A DNA stretch of 64,000 nucleotides, taken from contig NZ_CP162139.1 of NCBI RefSeq assembly GCF_040833985.1, positions 744,001-808,000 on the forward strand. Direction: 5' to 3'. Within the stretch, counting starts at the first letter, position 1. Every line of letters starts with the position of its first letter. This document shows positions 62,648 through 64,000 of this stretch, piece after piece. The position numbers and the translations under genes were made by a program. Source of the DNA: Leptospira sp. WS4.C2. Lineage in GTDB: Bacteria; Spirochaetota; Leptospiria; Leptospirales; Leptospiraceae. The notes under the pieces are model-generated. The model did not search any database. It was not told the DNA's origin and was given only the letters and a program-made list of their open reading frames with translations.

Positions 62648-64000
62648 GTGTTATTTAACTCTATTTCCTTTCTTACGCATTTTATATCTTTCTATCTAAT
62701 CTATTATTTTGTTTCTGACAAAATTCGAAAACATTTACTTCTGTTTTTTGGAATCTATTTTTACTCTCAGTGGAATTTGAATGCGACAATTCTATTGTTG
62801 GTTTCCGTTGTCTTTAATTACAGTTTGGCAAGGTATCTTCCATCGACCAAAGGTCGGCTGCGAAAGTTTTTTTTTATATTCGGTGTAACTTCCAATTTGT
62901 TATATTTGGGTGTTTTTAAGTATTTTGTTTTTGTTTGGGAGTTGTTCTCTGATTTAAAGATTGGGTTTGGATTCTCTGGATTGGAATGGAAACCAGAAAT
63001 TTTATTACCAATTGGAATTTCTTTTTATACCTTTCACAATATTAGTTATTTGATTGAGGTTTACGACAAACGGATTTTGCCATGTAAGAACTTCTTTACT
63101 TTTGCTATCTATGATTTGTTTTTCCCCTTATTATTGCTCGGCCCTATCGAAAGACCAGGTAACCTCATCCCACAAATTGAATCGAAACAAACAATCACGA
63201 GAGAAAATATTTGGAATGGAATTCCTCTTTTTATTTGGGGTGTGTTTATAAAATCCACAATTGCTGATCCTTTCTCCCGGTATGTGGAAATCCATGCACA
63301 AGGTTTCGAGTCCTTAGAACCGGGGATTTTATGGATTGTGGCACCGGTAATTGCATTCCAAGTTTATGCAGATTTTTTTGGTTATTCTCTTTGTGCAATG
63401 GGTCTTGCTGAAATGATGGGCTTTCGTTTGATGAACAATTTTAAAAGACCATTTTTCTCTTCAAATCCATCAGAGTTTTGGTCCAAATGGCATATATCCC
63501 TTTCTACTTGGCTAAGAGATTATGTTTATATAAAGTTAGGTGGTAATAGGCACGGTTTTTTGCGAGAGAATGCAAATTTGATGATTGTTTGGTTTCTTGC
63601 AGGAATTTGGCATGGAGCTGGCTACGGTTTTGTCATTTGGGGAGTTTACCTGGGGTTTTGTTTGGTTCTTTATCGGTCTCTAAAACAATATGGGTTTGTA
63701 AAAGAGAATAGTCGGCTCCAATCCATTCTCGGAACTTTTTTTACCTTTTATACTTTTTCATTAGGGCTTCTTTTGTTTCGTATCCATTCTCCCGAAGAGA
63801 CAAAACTAATCATAAAAAATCTATCTTATCTACCAGAAATATCTTCGATTCCTCTGATGATCATAGTCACTGCAGTTCCATTAATTGTATTTGATATTTG
63901 GCAAGAACGAAAAGAAACGGATCGTCCTAACTTTTTTATTGAAACAAAACCATTTTCATTTCTTCTTATGTTCTTCTTTTTGTTTGTTTGGTTCTCCCTA
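62648..64000 (+). CDS. MBOAT family O-acyltransferase (3' truncated by window)
   Basis: The frame from GTG at 62648 stays open to the window end (451 codons), so the gene continues beyond it. Hydrophobic segments run throughout. W-S-K-W-H-I-S-L-S-T-W-L-R-D-Y is the MBOAT signature and A-G-I-W-H-G-A-G holds the catalytic His, as in AlgI/DltB. It transfers acyl groups to an extracytoplasmic polysaccharide or lipid. A partner SGNH protein would be expected downstream, out of view. It starts 10 bp after the GAF gene stop. Confidence 0.9.
   Translation, partial: MLFNSISFLTHFISFYLIYYFVSDKIRKHLLLFFGIYFYSQWNLNATILLLVSVVFNYSLARYLPSTKGRLRKFFFIFGVTSNLLYLGVFKYFVFVWELFSDLKIGFGFSGLEWKPEILLPIGISFYTFHNISYLIEVYDKRILPCKNFFTFAIYDLFFPLLLLGPIERPGNLIPQIESKQTITRENIWNGIPLFIWGVFIKSTIADPFSRYVEIHAQGFESLEPGILWIVAPVIAFQVYADFFGYSLCAMGLAEMMGFRLMNNFKRPFFSSNPSEFWSKWHISLSTWLRDYVYIKLGGNRHGFLRENANLMIVWFLAGIWHGAGYGFVIWGVYLGFCLVLYRSLKQYGFVKENSRLQSILGTFFTFYTFSLGLLLFRIHSPEETKLIIKNLSYLPEISSIPLMIIVTAVPLIVFDIWQERKETDRPNFFIETKPFSFLLMFFFLFVWFSL

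Overview
The window looks like chromosome from a Leptospira species. The reasons are: genes for a spirochaetal flagellar basal body (flgB-flgC-fliE); a DUF1554 lipoprotein, a family expanded in Leptospira; many short lipoproteins with the loose spirochaetal lipobox; an A+T-rich composition; and frequent TTG and GTG starts. No rRNA, tRNA, CRISPR array, prophage or transposase gene was seen. The species was not determined.

Layout. 1-2.2 kb: tail of an MBL-fold hydrolase, a DUF4430-like lipoprotein, then fliE/flgC/flgB on the minus strand. 2.2-6.4 kb: a short-chain dehydrogenase, a HigBA toxin-antitoxin module bracketed by a 13-bp inverted repeat, a fatty-acid hydroxylase and a membrane-anchored AraC regulator. 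6.4-9.9 kb: an Mla-type lipid ABC transporter operon (STAS-permease, ATPase, MCE protein, auxiliary lipoprotein). 10-21.2 kb: a second hydroxylase, glyoxalase I, a BaiN-like flavoprotein, pyruvate kinase, an HDAC-like / unknown / RsbU-like operon, a membrane protein, a permuted-papain-like protein without a visible start codon, and a lipoprotein. 21.2-25.2 kb: GH36 alpha-galactosidase, an RNase D-like exonuclease and RadA. 25.2-30.6 kb: a lipoprotein and two consecutive lipase-foldase pairs with a terminator between each lipase and its foldase. 30.7-40.2 kb: a DUF4015 protein, a second HDAC-like protein, an alpha/beta hydrolase, the DUF1554 lipoprotein, a GapN-like aldehyde dehydrogenase with a changed general-base motif, a MaoC-like protein and an MBL hydrolase. 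40.3-44.3 kb: a DUF2079 membrane protein, a CitE-like protein, signal peptidase I and a small AtpZ-like protein. 44.4-48 kb: acetolactate synthase behind a probable valine/leucine attenuation leader, then amtB-glnK. 48.3-50.5 kb: glutathione peroxidase with OhrR behind a palindromic operator, and a lipoprotein. 50.7-57.8 kb: a complete F1Fo ATP synthase operon. 57.8-64 kb: an SLBB protein, a very acidic repeat protein, a GAF/degenerate-GGDEF protein and the start of an MBOAT acyltransferase that runs off the window.

Most of the window is ordinary housekeeping. The most interesting signal is the leader upstream of acetolactate synthase at 44.44-44.63 kb. It holds a 30- to 41-codon ORF with four Val codons in a row, followed by two mutually exclusive hairpins arranged as in ribosome-mediated attenuation, but with no U-tract, so control may act on translation initiation. 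Other points worth checking are the HigBA cassette, the duplicated lipase-foldase loci, the gpx-ohrR unit, the dispersed G-rich intergenic elements and the acidic LSxEEL-repeat protein.
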